Below are positions 45,535 through 56,943 of a stretch of DNA of 64,000 nt, one piece after another. The position numbers and the translations under genes were made by a program. Where the stretch lies: assembly GCA_024699855.1 (NCBI GenBank), contig JAMPIQ010000001.1:13020001-13084000 (forward strand), read 5' to 3'. How positions within the stretch are numbered: the first letter of the stretch is position 1; each line of letters begins with the position of its first letter. The notes below the pieces were generated by a model. The model worked only from the letters and a program-made list of their open reading frames with translations. It was not told the DNA's origin and did not search any database. The stretch comes from Aphelenchoides besseyi. Its lineage: Eukaryota > Nematoda > Chromadorea > Rhabditida > Aphelenchoididae.

Positions 45535-46540
45535 CTAAGATTGATATGCGGGAGGTATTGAATTCATTGACCCCAACGGTTCTCCCAACTTCCAGTCAAA
45601 AGGCGGCGGTGGAACGTTGGTTGGATTTGTTGGCCTCGATTCTTCGTACGTTGTTTGACTACTCAAAACAGTCGGCAGATACAATGGAGCATTCAGAAGT
45701 TCACGTTCCATGTATTTCTTCGAACGATATGTGATGTCCAAGAAGTAGGCCCACAAGAACAAAATCAAAATCAAAGCAACACCGATAATCATAATAAAAT
45801 GAATGGTAGCTGCTTGTTGTGATAGGCTAAGGAACGGGACTTTGTGCATAATAATCATGGTCGATTCCAACAGTTCTGATGAGCAATGAAGCATCTTGTA
45901 GATCTGAAACGCAAAAACAAATCAAATCACAATGTCAATCGACCTACACATAAACCGAAAAAGGGCCAATAGTGTGTTGGACGATGTTCGCGTACACCAT
46001 GAGCCAAAAGCAGACAACAAATCGAAGACACCAGAATGTTCAAATAAACCAAACCACGACTTTCCGGTGCCGCTTGAACATACAAAATGAACACTCGATG
46101 AGCTGTGGAGACAACGCTGTTCTCATCGTGTGTTGAAGAAACAAACGAAAAAGCCAACTAAAACCAGCTCATAAGTTTGAGGTTAGTATTCAATAACTTA
46201 CCGAAATGTTGTAAATCAACGCGACGATTGCTAAATAGGGCGTCTATTAGCTCAGCGACCAGTTGGACACTCACCTTTTGCATTTAACAGAGATAACGCA
46301 AAACCGTAAAAGGCAACCAACAATGAACCGCGCTTAAAATACGACTATTAATCAAGTTGGAGACAATGCACTTTTAGCTTTTTAGTAGCGCATTTGGCTT
46401 AAAATGAGATCCTCGAGTTTTAGGAGCTTGTTTTTCGGTTAGAAGAACAAATGTCGACATTTTCGTTATTGAAAACCGTTTTGAAATGGACCTTATGAAC
46501 AAACCTGAACATGAGTGTTGAAAAAGCACCAAACGTTCAT
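45535..46540 (-). CDS. Four-TM membrane protein, clustered family member 5
   Basis: The first exon encodes MNVWCFFNTHVQ (46540-46505), the family-type Cys/His leader. A longer intron follows, then GSLLVAFYGFALSLLNA, IVALIYNISLAFSFV, a lumenal loop with STHDENSVVSTAHRVF, TM2 YLNILVSSICCLLLAHG, TM3 THYWPFFGLC with the conserved intron before IYKML, and TM4 FIMIIGVALILILFLWAYFL followed by DITYRSKKYMERELL. The cytosolic tail is long and Pro-rich, with PPPPFDW and PPAYQ (a PPxY motif that could bind WW/NEDD4-type domains) and stop at 45535-45537. It ends tail-to-tail with member 4 about 200 bp away. Confidence 0.68.
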
Positions 46541-46751
46541 ATTGAGTCCTCGAACAAGCTGGTAATTTTCCCACTTTTCGACCACTGGTTTATGCGAATC
46601 TTCGAGCAACCGAGCAATCGGAACGTCAATTCAACTTCTGAAAAAGATTTGCGCAATTAACCGAAGAAAAAAGAAAGTGTAGGCGGTCGTTTAGTGTCGA
46701 TGATCGAATTCACGCAATAAGACATACAATAAAAACGCGGTAAGCACAGAG

Positions 46752-46806
46752 GTTCGCGAAAAGGAAGCGCGAACGAAGACCCCCACTTGCCGTCTTGGGG
46801 TTTTTT
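46752..46806 (+). other. GC-rich double stem-loop followed by T6
   Basis: A short local structure: GTTCGCG pairs with CGCGAAC around AAAAGGAAG, then AAGACCCCCACTTGCC followed by GTCTTGGGG and TTTTTT. The second part can pair AAGAC with GTCTT or CCCC with GGGG, and both at once would be a tight pseudoknot. The T-run would suit an RNA polymerase III terminator of a small RNA. No known RNA family is recognised. Confidence 0.25.
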
Positions 46807-47652
46807 GCACGAACGCAATTACCAGCCAAGCAAAGAGAAGAGATCGACCATTACAATAGACACGAATTACGCAGTCGACTGCTTTTGATCGATCTTAAGC
46901 TCTGACTTAAAATCAGCGAATTTGAGTCTTCGAACTGAAAACAACGAGCGTGATTGTTTGGAACGTTGAAGAATCGACGTTGTGAATCAATTGTACTGCA
47001 TCGGAAACACACGTTTGCTTCTGAATCATTTCGATTAGAACGTTAAGAGTTGCCAGAACAATGTGCAGACTTCACTTAGACAATTCCTTCAATGTAAGTA
47101 TGAGATGAGTTGTTGCAGAAGACCGTTTGTTTGAGCGGTCAGATCATAAAAAGGTTTCGATTCGACATCAATAAAAATCGATGACTTTGCACGTGACAAC
47201 AAAATTTGCGTTCATAACCAAAAAATCGAGTATTCAACATGACAGAACGAAACGCGTGAAGACGACCGTTCAGATTGCAGTTTGTTTTTCTTTAGACAGC
47301 TGCAGCTTCGTCAACGGAAAGAGTGCGAGATTAGAAAACGGAAATGAGAAAAAGGTCGATGAACAAGCGAATGGCGTTTTCATTCCTGATGCAACGAAAA
47401 GTCCCAATCCATGCGGTTTCTGAAATCACGCTGCTAAGCGGATAACCAGACGGTATGTTGAGCGGATTTGAAGAGCTGCAGCGACTCGAAACGACGCTAA
47501 GAAGATGAACAAAAGTCGAAATGACTACATTTCTAGACGAGCCTCATTGAAACCGAATTCTTTTAATTCGTTTCATCATAATTCATTTTCATTAACTTAA
47601 AACACATCAATGATCATCAAGTTTACTTGTACCTAACAAACAAATAGAAATA

Positions 47653-48311
47653 TTAATATCTTAGCTCGTAATACTCGTTCTCTGGCGGTGCCGAAGGCTT
47701 GATGTTGTTGTCTTCTTTGGCTGAAGCGCGAAACAACTCAAAATCGCGACGTTGTTGTCGAACGAAATCAATATGCCGTTTGGCTCGATACACAACGGAG
47801 GTCAAATAGAAGGCGATGGCAATCAGAGCAAAGTAGGTTAGTTGTTGTAGCGACAAGTTTCGACGATTGATCACATCGGCCATCAGTACGAAAAGGTCTT
47901 GACTGACTACTCCGATCTACAAACGTGGATTAGAAGTCGGACCAACAATCGCTCTTACGTTGATGACAATCAGCGGCCAAAGAAATTTACCGCATTGAAC
48001 AACCGTACCGAAAAGCACCAACAATGCGGCGACAAACTGAGCGCCAAGTAAAAACCAAACCACGTAATATTCGCCTTCTGTTTGTCCGAAGTTTGCTAAG
48101 ATCACTGCTCGAACATCGTATGGCAAATTGATGTTACCCGTGTTCTGAACAAAGTTCATTATTAGCTAGAGATCGCACTTACGCCATTGAGAGCCGAGAA
48201 GTAGGCGACCGATGAAACGAAAATAAAAACCAAATGCAAAACGGCTACCAAACAGGCAGCCGCATTGATCGGAATACCACAGAAAGAACGATCCTTTATG
48301 GGATTCACCAT
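47653..48311 (-). CDS. Four-TM membrane protein, clustered family member 6
   Basis: Exons run from 48311 (MVNPIKDRSFCGIPINAAAC ...) through TM1 CLVAVLHLVFIFVSSVAYFS, a lumenal NTGNINLPYDVRAVILANFG, TM2 WFLLGAQFVAALLVLFGTVV, TM3 GKFLWPLIVIN with the conserved intron, then IGVVSQDLFVLMADVI, and TM4 LTYFALIAIAFYLTSVVYRA followed by KRHIDFVRQQRRDFELFRAS. The tail carries PSAPPENEYYELRY, with two tyrosines that could be a YxxL-type sorting signal. Stop at 47653-47655. It has a PxIPINA leader instead of the H-V-H leader of other copies, so it is a divergent member. Confidence 0.68.
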
Positions 48312-48992
48312 TTAATGTCTAAAAGAATCGGAATCAGGTTGGTCACGGAGCCAAACGGTTTTAATGAACTGCTCACCTTCAATTAAAAATCGATTGCTAT
48401 TCACCAGTTTAAAACGGACGCTTCTCACCGGGTACCCTCCGCAAAAGAGCGCGAGAATCCGTGAATCAACGGCAAAAAACGATCGAAGGACGAGAAGCGG
48501 GGGTCGAAATCATCGCACGAGCTCTCGTTTTCTTCCACCGATATATGACCTTCGTGTGCAGAAAAACACTCGTCTTGTGCTCAAGAGTTCCGTCTTTCGG
48601 TTTGTAGCGATTAGTTGAACGAATTTCTTAGCGGAAAGGTATGAGTGCGCGAAGATGACTCATCCGACGATATGATAGCCGATAGTCACACAAGTGAGCG
48701 GAAGCAAGATCACTATTCGAACGAACATCCGAAGATTAGAAGTTCAATTTGTTGCGAACGTTAATTGCAGCCAATTGAGAAACGAACAAACAAAATGCAA
48801 TCCATTAGTCAGACGAGTTGATTCGAAAATTGAGCCAATTCATTTGAACGACCTTTGCATTAAATTCAAAAGGCGCACAGTTAACGTAACGTAACGGTTC
48901 AACAAACAAGCAAAATTTCGCCTTCTAACACGAAGATTTCCGTCGATCGTGTTGTTAATCACGACAACATTTGGATTATCGATACAAACGAA

Positions 48993-49621
48993 ATGAGTGC
49001 TCCCAATATGAACTGCTTTTGTATGCACGTTTACGTAAGTTTGAGAGTTTGAGTGTGAGTGTTACAACCGAGGAAATTGATCGTTTAGCCCGGTGCATTT
49101 GTCATTGGTATCATTGGGCTTAGTGTAAATGTTTTCATCGGTTGCTACTGTCTTTTCGTTCACTCATTCATTTTGCTGTTGGTTTCATTTCTCGGATTTG
49201 CTTCATGTGTTGCACTGGTAAAGTTCGAGTAAAGAAATACTATTCAGTTTACACATTTCAGGTCATTGCCAATCACACAGAATCCCCCATTCTCTATTGG
49301 GTCTATTTAGCTTTACAACCAGTGCTTGTACTCGTTCGCTTTATTTTCTCACTTTTGTCAATCAGCGTCGTGTCTGGAGCAATGGGATTTTTAGGCGATT
49401 TGGCTCAGCATCCAATTGCCCAGCAAGTAGCCGCTCTTTACCAAGCATTCTTTCATCCCATTGGAATATTTGCGCTTATGTTCGGTTTGATTGTTCTTTT
49501 TTATTGTGTTCTCGAAGCGTATTTTTTTTATACGGTACTTCGGGCCTACGGCTTTCTGAAGTGGATGCTCACGAATCAGCCGTCGTTTGATGCCGATTGG
49601 AAGCCACAAATTTACGTTTAA
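48993..49621 (+). CDS. Four-TM membrane protein, clustered family member 7
   Basis: Exons 48993-49034, 49089-49217, 49262-49621 (about 176 aa). Leader MSAPNMNCFCMHVY joined to PGAFVIGIIGLSVNVFIGCY (TM1), then CLFVHSFILLLVSFLGFASC. TM3 ILYWVYLALQPVLVLVRFIF runs through the point where most members have their conserved intron, here absent. TM4 FALMFGLIVLFYCVLEAYFF then YTVLRAYGFLKWML and QPQIYV-type end. Possible signal-like NHTESP glycosylation site lies before TM3. The start at 48993 is in frame with another ATG at 49008; the first ATG was preferred because it precedes the family leader without interruption. Confidence 0.7.
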
Positions 49622-49921
49622 CATGCCGATCGTACTGAGCTTTTCAGTCGAACAAAACTTTCAAATTCATCTTGCATAAAACACAAACTTAACTCTTGGA
49701 CTTTAATCCTTACTCAACTGTTAAATAAGAAATGTGTTCGATTTCGAACTGTTTACTTCAAGTTGGAGACTTAAAAGCTACGAAATCGCAATTAATTTTA
49801 CAGCTGTTCATTTGCTTTTTGAGAATAAACATGTTCTTTGAGTTATTTGCATTTGATCTACGGTCATTGAAGTTCAGGGAACAGCATTGAGATTAAAAGA
49901 TCCTATGTCTTTGAAATAAAC

Positions 49922-51009
49922 ATGTCGTTTCAAGTGTTTCCAATCTCCTCAGAAACAATCGACTTTTACACGTTGTTTCAACGATGTTTTCTTGTCCTAA
50001 ATAGCGTCATCTTTGGCCTATTTTTGACGATCATTCTACGGGCATCGACGAAAGAAATAGGTCGATACCGATGGTATCTTTTGAATGAAGCATGTTGGAG
50101 CTTCTCTATTGGTCTTGTTGCTTTTGTGTGGTCTCCGATTCCGCTTCTCCCAGATATTTGCTTCTTTAGCGGTTCACAGTTCTTTCGAGAATCCTCGGCT
50201 ATCGCTAGTCAAGTGATGTTCTCAATTGGAGTATTTTGTGGTAAGTTTTGTTTTCTGGACATAAGCAAAGTTCTTTTTAGTCATCGGAAAAGCTGTATCT
50301 CTGGTTGCTACAGTCGTCTACAGAGTAGTTAACGTTCTGCCGAACAGTTTAGTTTATCAGTTTTACGAGCAACTAAGTCCATATGCAGAAATCTTGACTC
50401 TTTTCATGTTGGAAATGATCGGAATGGTATTTTTTAATGAAAGCTCTGTTTTTGATAAAGATGGTTTAGTTCATATTCTACGCATCTTTCGAACAAAATC
50501 AGTTCGCAGAACCATCGACTATTTGTGCTCATTTGGATTCGAATACGCTTATCATATTCATACTCTTGCTTTTGGTTCTCGTTGGCATCGTTTTCGGAAA
50601 CATTGTTGCTTTGATCTTTGCCGCTTATTCGCTCAAAAAACAAAAACAATTGCTGAAAGAAACTGCTTTCAATTTCGAGAAAATGATGTTAATTGCATGT
50701 GGCTTCCATTTGCTTGAAAGCTTCATATTCCTTATTGTTCCAATCTTTCTGATCCTTGTCTTAATCACCTTATCTCCTTTACATGCAAATCTGCTGCTTC
50801 TTATCGGAATTTGTATTTTCACATCTCACTCACTGTTTCAAACATTCGTTCAAATCGCTTCTATTGCTCCATATCGACGATACGTTGTTGAACATCTTTT
50901 TTGTTTCAAAACGAAGACTAAGTCGTTGGTGTACATCGGTAGCAATTGGACTAGCGATCGAAAACCGAGTCGGCTCTCAATTTCTTTACCAAAAAAGTTT
51001 TTCTATTGA
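49922..51009 (+). CDS. Serpentine chemoreceptor, class H-like (Srh/Str superfamily), copy 1
   Basis: Seven-TM nematode chemoreceptor. Exons 49922-50240, 50281-50426, 50470-51009 (about 335 aa). The first TM is followed by the Str-superfamily signature: LRASTKEIGRYRWYLLNEAC with W (compare SPxxMGxYxxxL in Srh/Sri). Later segments: LFMLEMIGMFIFYASFEQNQ, TM6 FEKMMLIACGFHLLESFIFL and TM7 GICIFTSHSLFQTFVQIASI with PYRRYVVEHLF after it. Likely in a sensory cilium. Stop at 51007-51009. A foldback element begins 28 nt beyond the stop, inside its 3' end. A second receptor of the same type lies on the other side of that element. Confidence 0.8.
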
Positions 51010-51036
51010 ATTGTTTTTAAATAAAAGATCTAACTG

Positions 51037-51884
51037 ACAAGGTGTGCGTCTGCAAAAATCCTGTGATATTTCCTCGTCATTGACATCAATTGACGCGTCT
51101 CGACGAGCTGAACATTTCTGTATAAGTCATTTTTGCCCATGGGCAGAATTGGCCAAAGATCAAAAATGAAAAAATCGCTAAAATCGTAGTATCGATTGTG
51201 CTGATTATCGTGGTGAAGTCCGTTTATCCTTATCTCACTTCATTACGGAGATTTTGGCCGTTTTATTTGGCCGACATTCGTTCCGGGTTATGGTCCGCTA
51301 ATCTCCCCTCGGAATTGTGAGCTGCAGTAGTCGAGTGAGCAAGTGATGGGCTTGCGAACTCTTTTGGAGGTGCGAGTTCAATTCCTTCGATCGTCACTTT
51401 CAAGTGCTGCGTTCTACCAAAACGACTCCAAAAAGTGAGAAAAAAGTCGGCTGGATCCCTCGTAGTCCCCCACTACTCACTCTCTTCCTTTTTGCTTTGT
51501 GGATACGAGACAGCAACTTGCATTCGACAGCAGAGAGAATTGAACTCCCACCTCCAAAAGAGTTCGCAAGCCCATCACTTGCTCACTCGACTACTGCAGC
51601 TCACACTTCAGAGGGAAGATTAGCGGACTATAACCCGGAACGAATGTTGGCCAAATAAAACGGCCAAAATCTCCGTAATGAAGTGAGATAAGGATAAACG
51701 GACTTCACCACGATAATCAGCACAATCGATACTACGATTTTAGCGATTTTTTCATTTTTGATCTTTGGCCAATTCTGCCCATGGGCAAAAATGACTTATA
51801 CAGAAATGTTCAGCTCGTCGAGACGCGTCAATTGATGTCAATGACGAGGAAATATCACAGGATTTTTGCAGACGCACACCTTGT
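51037..51884. mobile_element. Foldback (inverted-repeat) element with tRNA-like core
   Basis: A near-perfect inverted repeat: arm 1 about 51037-51385, arm 2 about 51537-51884, separated by about 150 bp. The tips read ACAAGGTGTGCGTC and its complement; no clear target duplication flanks them. Both arms carry, towards the loop, a sequence like a Ser/Leu-type tRNA: GTAGTCGAGTGAGCAAG (A-box-like), TGGGCTTGCGAAC and GGTGCGAGTTCAATTCC (B-box-like) in arm 1. Mismatches between arms are scattered only near the inner part. It is a non-autonomous foldback or SINE-derived palindrome; its transcript would form a long hairpin. Confidence 0.85.
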
Positions 51885-52141
51885 GAAAACACGATAATAG
51901 ATGTTCAACGTGATAAAAGCAACTATAAAGGAAATTTGTCATTCAAACGTTTCTTAGAAGTTGTCTAATGCTAAATGAATAGCTTTATAAACAGGTGCAT
52001 TCCTATACGAATGTTATTCATCATGTTTGAAACAAAATACGTTGTGCGAATCTCGAGTTTGCAGTCTACATGTTACAAGTTGTGTTTTGAAAGACACTTA
52101 ATTCTATTTGATCATAATTGAATGCTCGATTGTATTTTCTG

Positions 52142-53290
52142 ATGCGACTGGATAACTTGAGCTTCGACGATCTGATCGTACCGGAGTCCTTTATTCTATT
52201 GAATTCTACTATTGAATATTTTACACTGCTGATGAGTACGATAACCTTTGGATTGTCAATCTTCGTGATCCTGAAAGCATCACCAGCGACTATGGGCATT
52301 TACAAGGAGTTTTTGATCAATCAAGCATTCTGGAATTACGCGTACGATATCGTAATTTGTTTGTATCAAGTTGTGCCCGTGTTTCCTGCGCTTTGTGGAT
52401 TTTCGACTTCTCCATTGTTTCGACACAAGTCTTCCCTTCATGTACGAGTTATGTTTGTGATTGCCGCCTTCTGTGGGATTGGGAAATCGGCATCGATTGG
52501 AATGGCATTGGCACATCGTTTTACTTGTGCGTTCACTCAACGCTCCTGGTTAGTTCGAACGTACAAATCGATCACACCGTGGAGTCAGATATTGTCGCTT
52601 ATTGTGGTTGAAGTCTTGTTTCTTGTAAGTTCGTCAAGTGATATTCGATAACAAGCTATTTAGCCGTTTGTTTGGATCTCGAATAGCGATGATCGTTTGA
52701 TTCGTGAAGAAGTAACAAACTCCAGTGTTGTCATGAAGCGAATATATGAATTAGAGCAAAGTTTAATTTGCATTGATAGCAACAAAACACCGACCACTTT
52801 GTTTTCGATAATTGCAATCATTTCTTGTCTATTCATCTTTCTGTTCTTCGGACTACTTCTATACACCAATTGGTTGCTTCGGAAACAACGTACGACATTC
52901 AGTACGAGTACCTATCGACTTCAATGGATGTTGTTTTTGGCTTGTGCCTCACAAATAACCACTGGTTTTATCTTATTGGTGATACCCGCTTATTTCACGT
53001 TGTTTATTGCTTTTCATGAGATACGAGATTATAACCGGGTTGTTAGTCTTCTTATTAGCTTAAGCACACTGCACTCCACAATTGATTTCATTTTCTTGTG
53101 CTACTTTGTCAAACCTTATTCTCGTTTCGTTTTCAAAAGCAAAAAATTGTTAAGTTGTTTTCAACGCCAACGATCTCTGATGACCGTTTCTTATCTTTCG
53201 GAAAACAGTCGATCTCAAGCGAAAGTTTCGGTTTCACCCAACGGTCCGTTCGTTCTAATACGTCGACAAGTTACACGTTGCGAACGATAG
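52142..53290 (+). CDS. Serpentine chemoreceptor, class H-like (Srh/Str superfamily), copy 2
   Basis: Seven-TM receptor of the same class as the gene at 49922. Exons 52142-52624, 52664-53290 (about 370 aa). TM1-TM2 region: FGLSIFVILKASPATMGIYK then EFLINQAFWN, the SPxxMGxYKxxLLN signature of Srh/Sri receptors. A middle exon junction reads VEVLFLPFVWISN. TM6/7 area: STYRLQWMLFLACASQITTG and LISLSTLHSTIDFIFLCYFV followed by KPYSRFVFK. The C-terminal tail is basic. It has one intron fewer than copy 1, and the two copies are clearly diverged, so this is not a recent tandem duplicate. Confidence 0.82.
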
Positions 53291-53474
53291 TCGTGAATAA
53301 ATTCTTTGGTATTTGCGTTTATTCTGTTGACTAAAATCAAAGTTATGAGAATTGAACAGCCCGCTGATTAATAAATAACACTACGAATATGTTGAAACAA
53401 ACTTAGAACATGGAAATACAAAAGTTAAGTATGCTGTTTGCGAAGACTATATTTACAGGAAACTATTCGAGTGC

Positions 53475-54178
53475 TCAGTTGTGATTCACAGCCATTTTCT
53501 TCAATTGCTCGTTTTCTTCTTTCAACTTCAAATTCAATTGTAGAACTGTGGCCAGTTGCTGAAATCAACGATGAACACCAGAAAAATGAAATGTTTACCT
53601 TTTCCAACGAATCAACCTTCTTGCTCAACATGTGCATAGTCGTTTCCTTTGGCGAAAAAGACTGTTGAGAAACGTCTTTGTCCGTATTCTAAAACGTGAA
53701 TAAAGTCGCTTGTTATGTTCATTACACTTGCATTTATACTCCCAGAAATCGAGATTGTGTCGAGATCGGTCGAGTTGTTGTCCTCACAGTCCGCTTCTAA
53801 ATCGGAATTCAGTTGATTCGAGCGACGCAGAAGTTGTTCCAATTTGTTTGAAACGTCGTCGTTCCCACTTTCATTCTTCGTGTCTCCCTCATCACCACTC
53901 GTCTAAATCAAAATCCGTAGGCTTCGCACACGCGCTAAAGGTTACCGTGTTGTCGGTTCCAACGATGTTCATGGGTCGACGCTTTTCGCGCAGTTTTCGT
54001 TGTTTGTTATCGTTTGGTCGATGAACGGGGCGCATGTGAGCGTTCTGATGATGACAACGTTTCTCTCGAGGTCTTCGATTAATGGAGGAATCTGATCAGA
54101 AAAGACAATAATGTTGGTCAAGAAAAGGAAGCTCAAACCTGTGGAACAAATCGTCGGAATACACGCGCTGCTCGCCAT
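53475..54178 (-). CDS. Basic protein with leucine-zipper-like C terminus, unknown
   Basis: Exons 54178-54136 (MASSACIPTICST), about 54090-53947 (basic NRRPREKRCHHQNAHMRPVH, then NDNKQRKLREKRRPMNIVGT), about 53903-53732, 53688-53596 and about 53557-53475. The C terminus reads MLSKKVDSLEK joined to QLATVLQLNLKLKEENEQLK, a short coiled coil with leucine heptads, and ends AVNHN. The basic stretch followed by acidic/Ser sequence and then a zipper-like helix suggests a nuclear factor, but the order is not that of a standard bZIP. Intron 53689-53731 uses GCAAGT as donor. Confidence 0.55.
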
Positions 54179-55033
54179 TGCACTTGGAAACAGTTGATTC
54201 GGAAGTTTTATCAGCAAACGAGATTGTTAAGTGGAGACTGTCGATGCGAATGTGTTGACGGGGTTATTTATGGACGACTGAAAGCAATAAATTACGACAC
54301 TTCTCGAGGGAATAAATACAAAATTTATGGCAAATTCGAAACTGTTTTCGTGGACTTAAGTTTACAAACTCACTTTCTGACATTTCCACTCGACGGTAGA
54401 ACGCCGCTTTGAAAATCGATAGACGTTGGAAAGCGGTTTAGCAACCGACTGGTCAGAGGCCTTGACGGTTGTGCGCACATCGCCATTGACAACAGTCGAC
54501 ACGAGAGAAATGGCGTTTCGCAGGACGCCAAAGAAATCTCATTGGGACCCTCAACTCGAAATCGTTTCATTTGGCTAATGCTGTCAATTTGCGTTCTGCA
54601 TAATTCGTCTTACGATTCGTGTTTTCAGGACTCTCGATTTGCGCTTTGAAGTCTTTTGTCATTCTCTTTAACGGACAATTAACTCGAAATCAAATGATGA
54701 GCAATGTATTTTGTAGTGAAATTAGTTTAAGCACGTTAATCGCTTTGACAGTTCTGTTTCCTCCTGGAAGCTTTTGATTTTAGTTCACAGTGACGTTTCA
54801 ATTAACCGCTGAAAAAGTGGCGAACTGAAGTAAACAGGCAGAGAAGTTGGAGGTACCCGATAAAATGTGTTTTTTTAAACTTTTTCTTCGTTTCGCGCGC
54901 TTAAACGCTTGTTGTTTTAGTCAAAGAACAAAAGTGGTTATTGCACAATCCTTCGTTCGTCGATCACTTTGATTCGTTTGCTGCTTCGATTGTTTTCATC
55001 CACGAACCGCCAACTTTCAATCATTTTTCTGAG
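54179..55033. other. Intergenic region
   Basis: Between the coiled-coil protein start and four-TM member 8. Short open frames only; no motif recognised. Confidence 0.4.
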
Positions 55034-55673
55034 ATGGTGCAAAAGAAGATACGAGACGTCGAATCGCGCTATTTCTGGCACTGCGGCTTTCATGTCCATC
55101 GACTTGTCATTGTGGTCTCCATGTTGGGATCCTTGTTTTGCGTATTCCCGTTGATTTACATGACGAATCGACAACACGCTCATTTCGATGTTGGAAGAAC
55201 GGTGTCGGCAGCAGTATCGCTAACCGCCTACTTGGTTTTGTTTTTCGGCCAAACATTGAAAAGTAAAATTTGTTATTGGTTCTTTTTCATTGTTCAGGCA
55301 AGTTGTTTTGCTCTTAGTTCTTGACTCAAAACCAACTCTTTAGTTGACTGTATTGTGCATTTGGCTACTTGCAGCGATCATGGCCATCTACTTCGCCGGT
55401 GTTATCATCGAAAAAGTGTTGCATCCGACTGCTCTCGGAACTCAACTGAACATTTGGTGGCTGGTGAATGTGGCCGCATTAATGACCAACAACCCACAGG
55501 ATTTTCATCCAGGAGCTGAAGTTCCAGTAGCCATTTTGTTGATCTCGACCTCTCTCTTGGCGCTCTTCGGCACAGTTTTTCAATTTTATTTCCTTTGGAT
55601 TGCCTACAAATCTTACGTTTATTTGACCAAAGTGCTCCTTAATCCTCTGTCGCCAATTCTTCGTGTTGATTGA
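55034..55673 (+). CDS. Four-TM membrane protein, clustered family member 8
   Basis: Exons 55034-55297, 55344-55673 (about 198 aa). Leader MVQKKIRDVESRYFWHCGF is followed by HVHRL and TM1 VIVVSMLGSLFCVFPLIYM. TM2 TVSAAVSLTAYLVLFFGQTL; TM3 ICYWFFFIVQLTVLCIWLLA with the conserved intron after FIVQ; TM4 AILLISTSLLALFGTVFQFY then FLWIAYKSYVYLTKVLL, the family end. The intron 55298-55343 is GC-AG (GCAAGT). A long loop between TM3 and TM4 includes IIEKVLHPTALGTQ and NNPQDFHPG. It lies convergent with the NADAR gene. Confidence 0.75.
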
Positions 55674-55736
55674 TATGTAACGTGCACATAATAAATCCCA
55701 ATAAACAACATGCTATTTATACATGGTTGAGAAGAA

Positions 55737-56943
55737 TCACAACAAAGATCGAACCTCGCTTAACGCTCGTCCAAGCAAGTTCTTTCCTTTCCACGCAGAT
55801 TCGTTTGCAATGTTCGGGTCATTGAATGCCAAACCGGAACTCCAACGCAGATTTGAAGTGTCGGCGAAAACTAATTCATCGCTTCCGGTTTCCTTCAACG
55901 CTTTTTTCAAGCTTCCATTTTGGAAAAACTTGGCTTTTAAGGCACGCACCATGACATTGTAGGACATTGCATCCCATTTCTTTCGGTCGAAGTTGCGTAG
56001 ATTGAAGCTCATGATTTGAACTTGACGACCAGATGGTTCGTTCAAAATCTTCTTGGCCGTTTGATTGTCACCGAACGTCTTTGCTTTTGTGTACGCAAAA
56101 TAATGTTGAGCCGTTTGAAAGTTCTTTCCGTCCAAATACAACATTTCGTTGGGATAGAAGGAATGAAAATAGTTGCGTTTGCTGTAGAAGATTCGATATG
56201 TTTTGCCGTTTGATCCACGCTTTCTCAAACCGATATCAGGACTTCGTTCTAAAACAATTGATGTGAATCGTTGATTTCAAATTGAACTTACTATCTGCTC
56301 CATTCCTTAGCCCCGCTCTTACTTCCATTAGAGCCTTACCCAGTAAGTTCTTTCCTCTCCACTTTGTTCGATCTGCAATCCTCGGATCGTTCTCTTTCAG
56401 ACCCACTCCCCATCGTCGATCGTTCGGAGCTGCTTCAACGAGTGTGCCGTGTGTTGCGAGAAGTGCTTGCTTCAATGTGCGATGTTGTTTAAACTTCTCG
56501 AAAATGGCTCTTTTCATGATTTGATACGAGACGGCGTCCCATTTGGATTTGTTGAAGCCGCTAACCTTTTGACCGATATCCTTTGCTTTCATCGGATCTT
56601 TTTCTTTCAGAAGCCTCTTCTCCGCTTGCTTATCATTGAAGATTTGGGCTTTACGCTGAAAAAGAAGCACAATTCAGCTTTTCTTTTTGAAGTGCAGTTA
56701 CCCAAAAATAATATTGCTCAGTAGACATGAAGACATGACCATTCAGATGAATGTCCGTCACGTAGTGATTACTGTACGGATAATTGGCCGCGTAAAAAGG
56801 CAAAATTCGATCTCCATTCGGTGCTTTGCGAGCTTTCGGTTGGCGAACAGCTGAAACAGAATCGATTAAGAAGCCTAACATTGAAGCGTACAGTAACCGT
56901 AGCAAAGAGAGAACAGAAGCAGAATCAAGAAGACCTGAAACAT
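55737..56943 (-). CDS. Secreted tandem NADAR-domain protein
   Basis: NADAR (YbiA) proteins bind ADP-ribose-like ligands; members act as N-glycosidases in riboflavin-intermediate damage control, and several reverse guanine ADP-ribosylation of DNA. Exons: 56943 to about 56898, about 56852-56701, about 56656-56293, about 56240-55737. The protein begins MFQVFLILLLFSLCYAVRQP, a strong signal peptide, then NADAR 1 (FYAANYPYSNHY ... STEQYYFWRKAQIF ... KWDAVSYQIMKRAIFEKF ... RWGVGLKENDPRI ... WRGKNLLGKALMEVR) and NADAR 2 (FYSKRNYFHSFYP ... QTAQHYFAYTKAKTF ... KWDAMSYNVMVRALKAKF ... RWSSGLAFNDPNI ... WKGKNLLGRALSEVR). Both repeats keep the W-G/W-S and GKNLLG blocks. The donor after the signal-peptide exon (GTTACT) is unusual. 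Confidence 0.82.

Noticed and set aside
47181..47423. 80-codon plus-strand frame, possibly preceded by an exon with MCRLHLDNSFN
   Set aside because: The exon phases do not match across the only good donor and acceptor, and no family is recognisable.
51404..51658. 84-codon open frame across the loop and inner right arm of the foldback element
   Set aside because: It lies inside the palindrome, has no motif and would be a by-product of the repeat.
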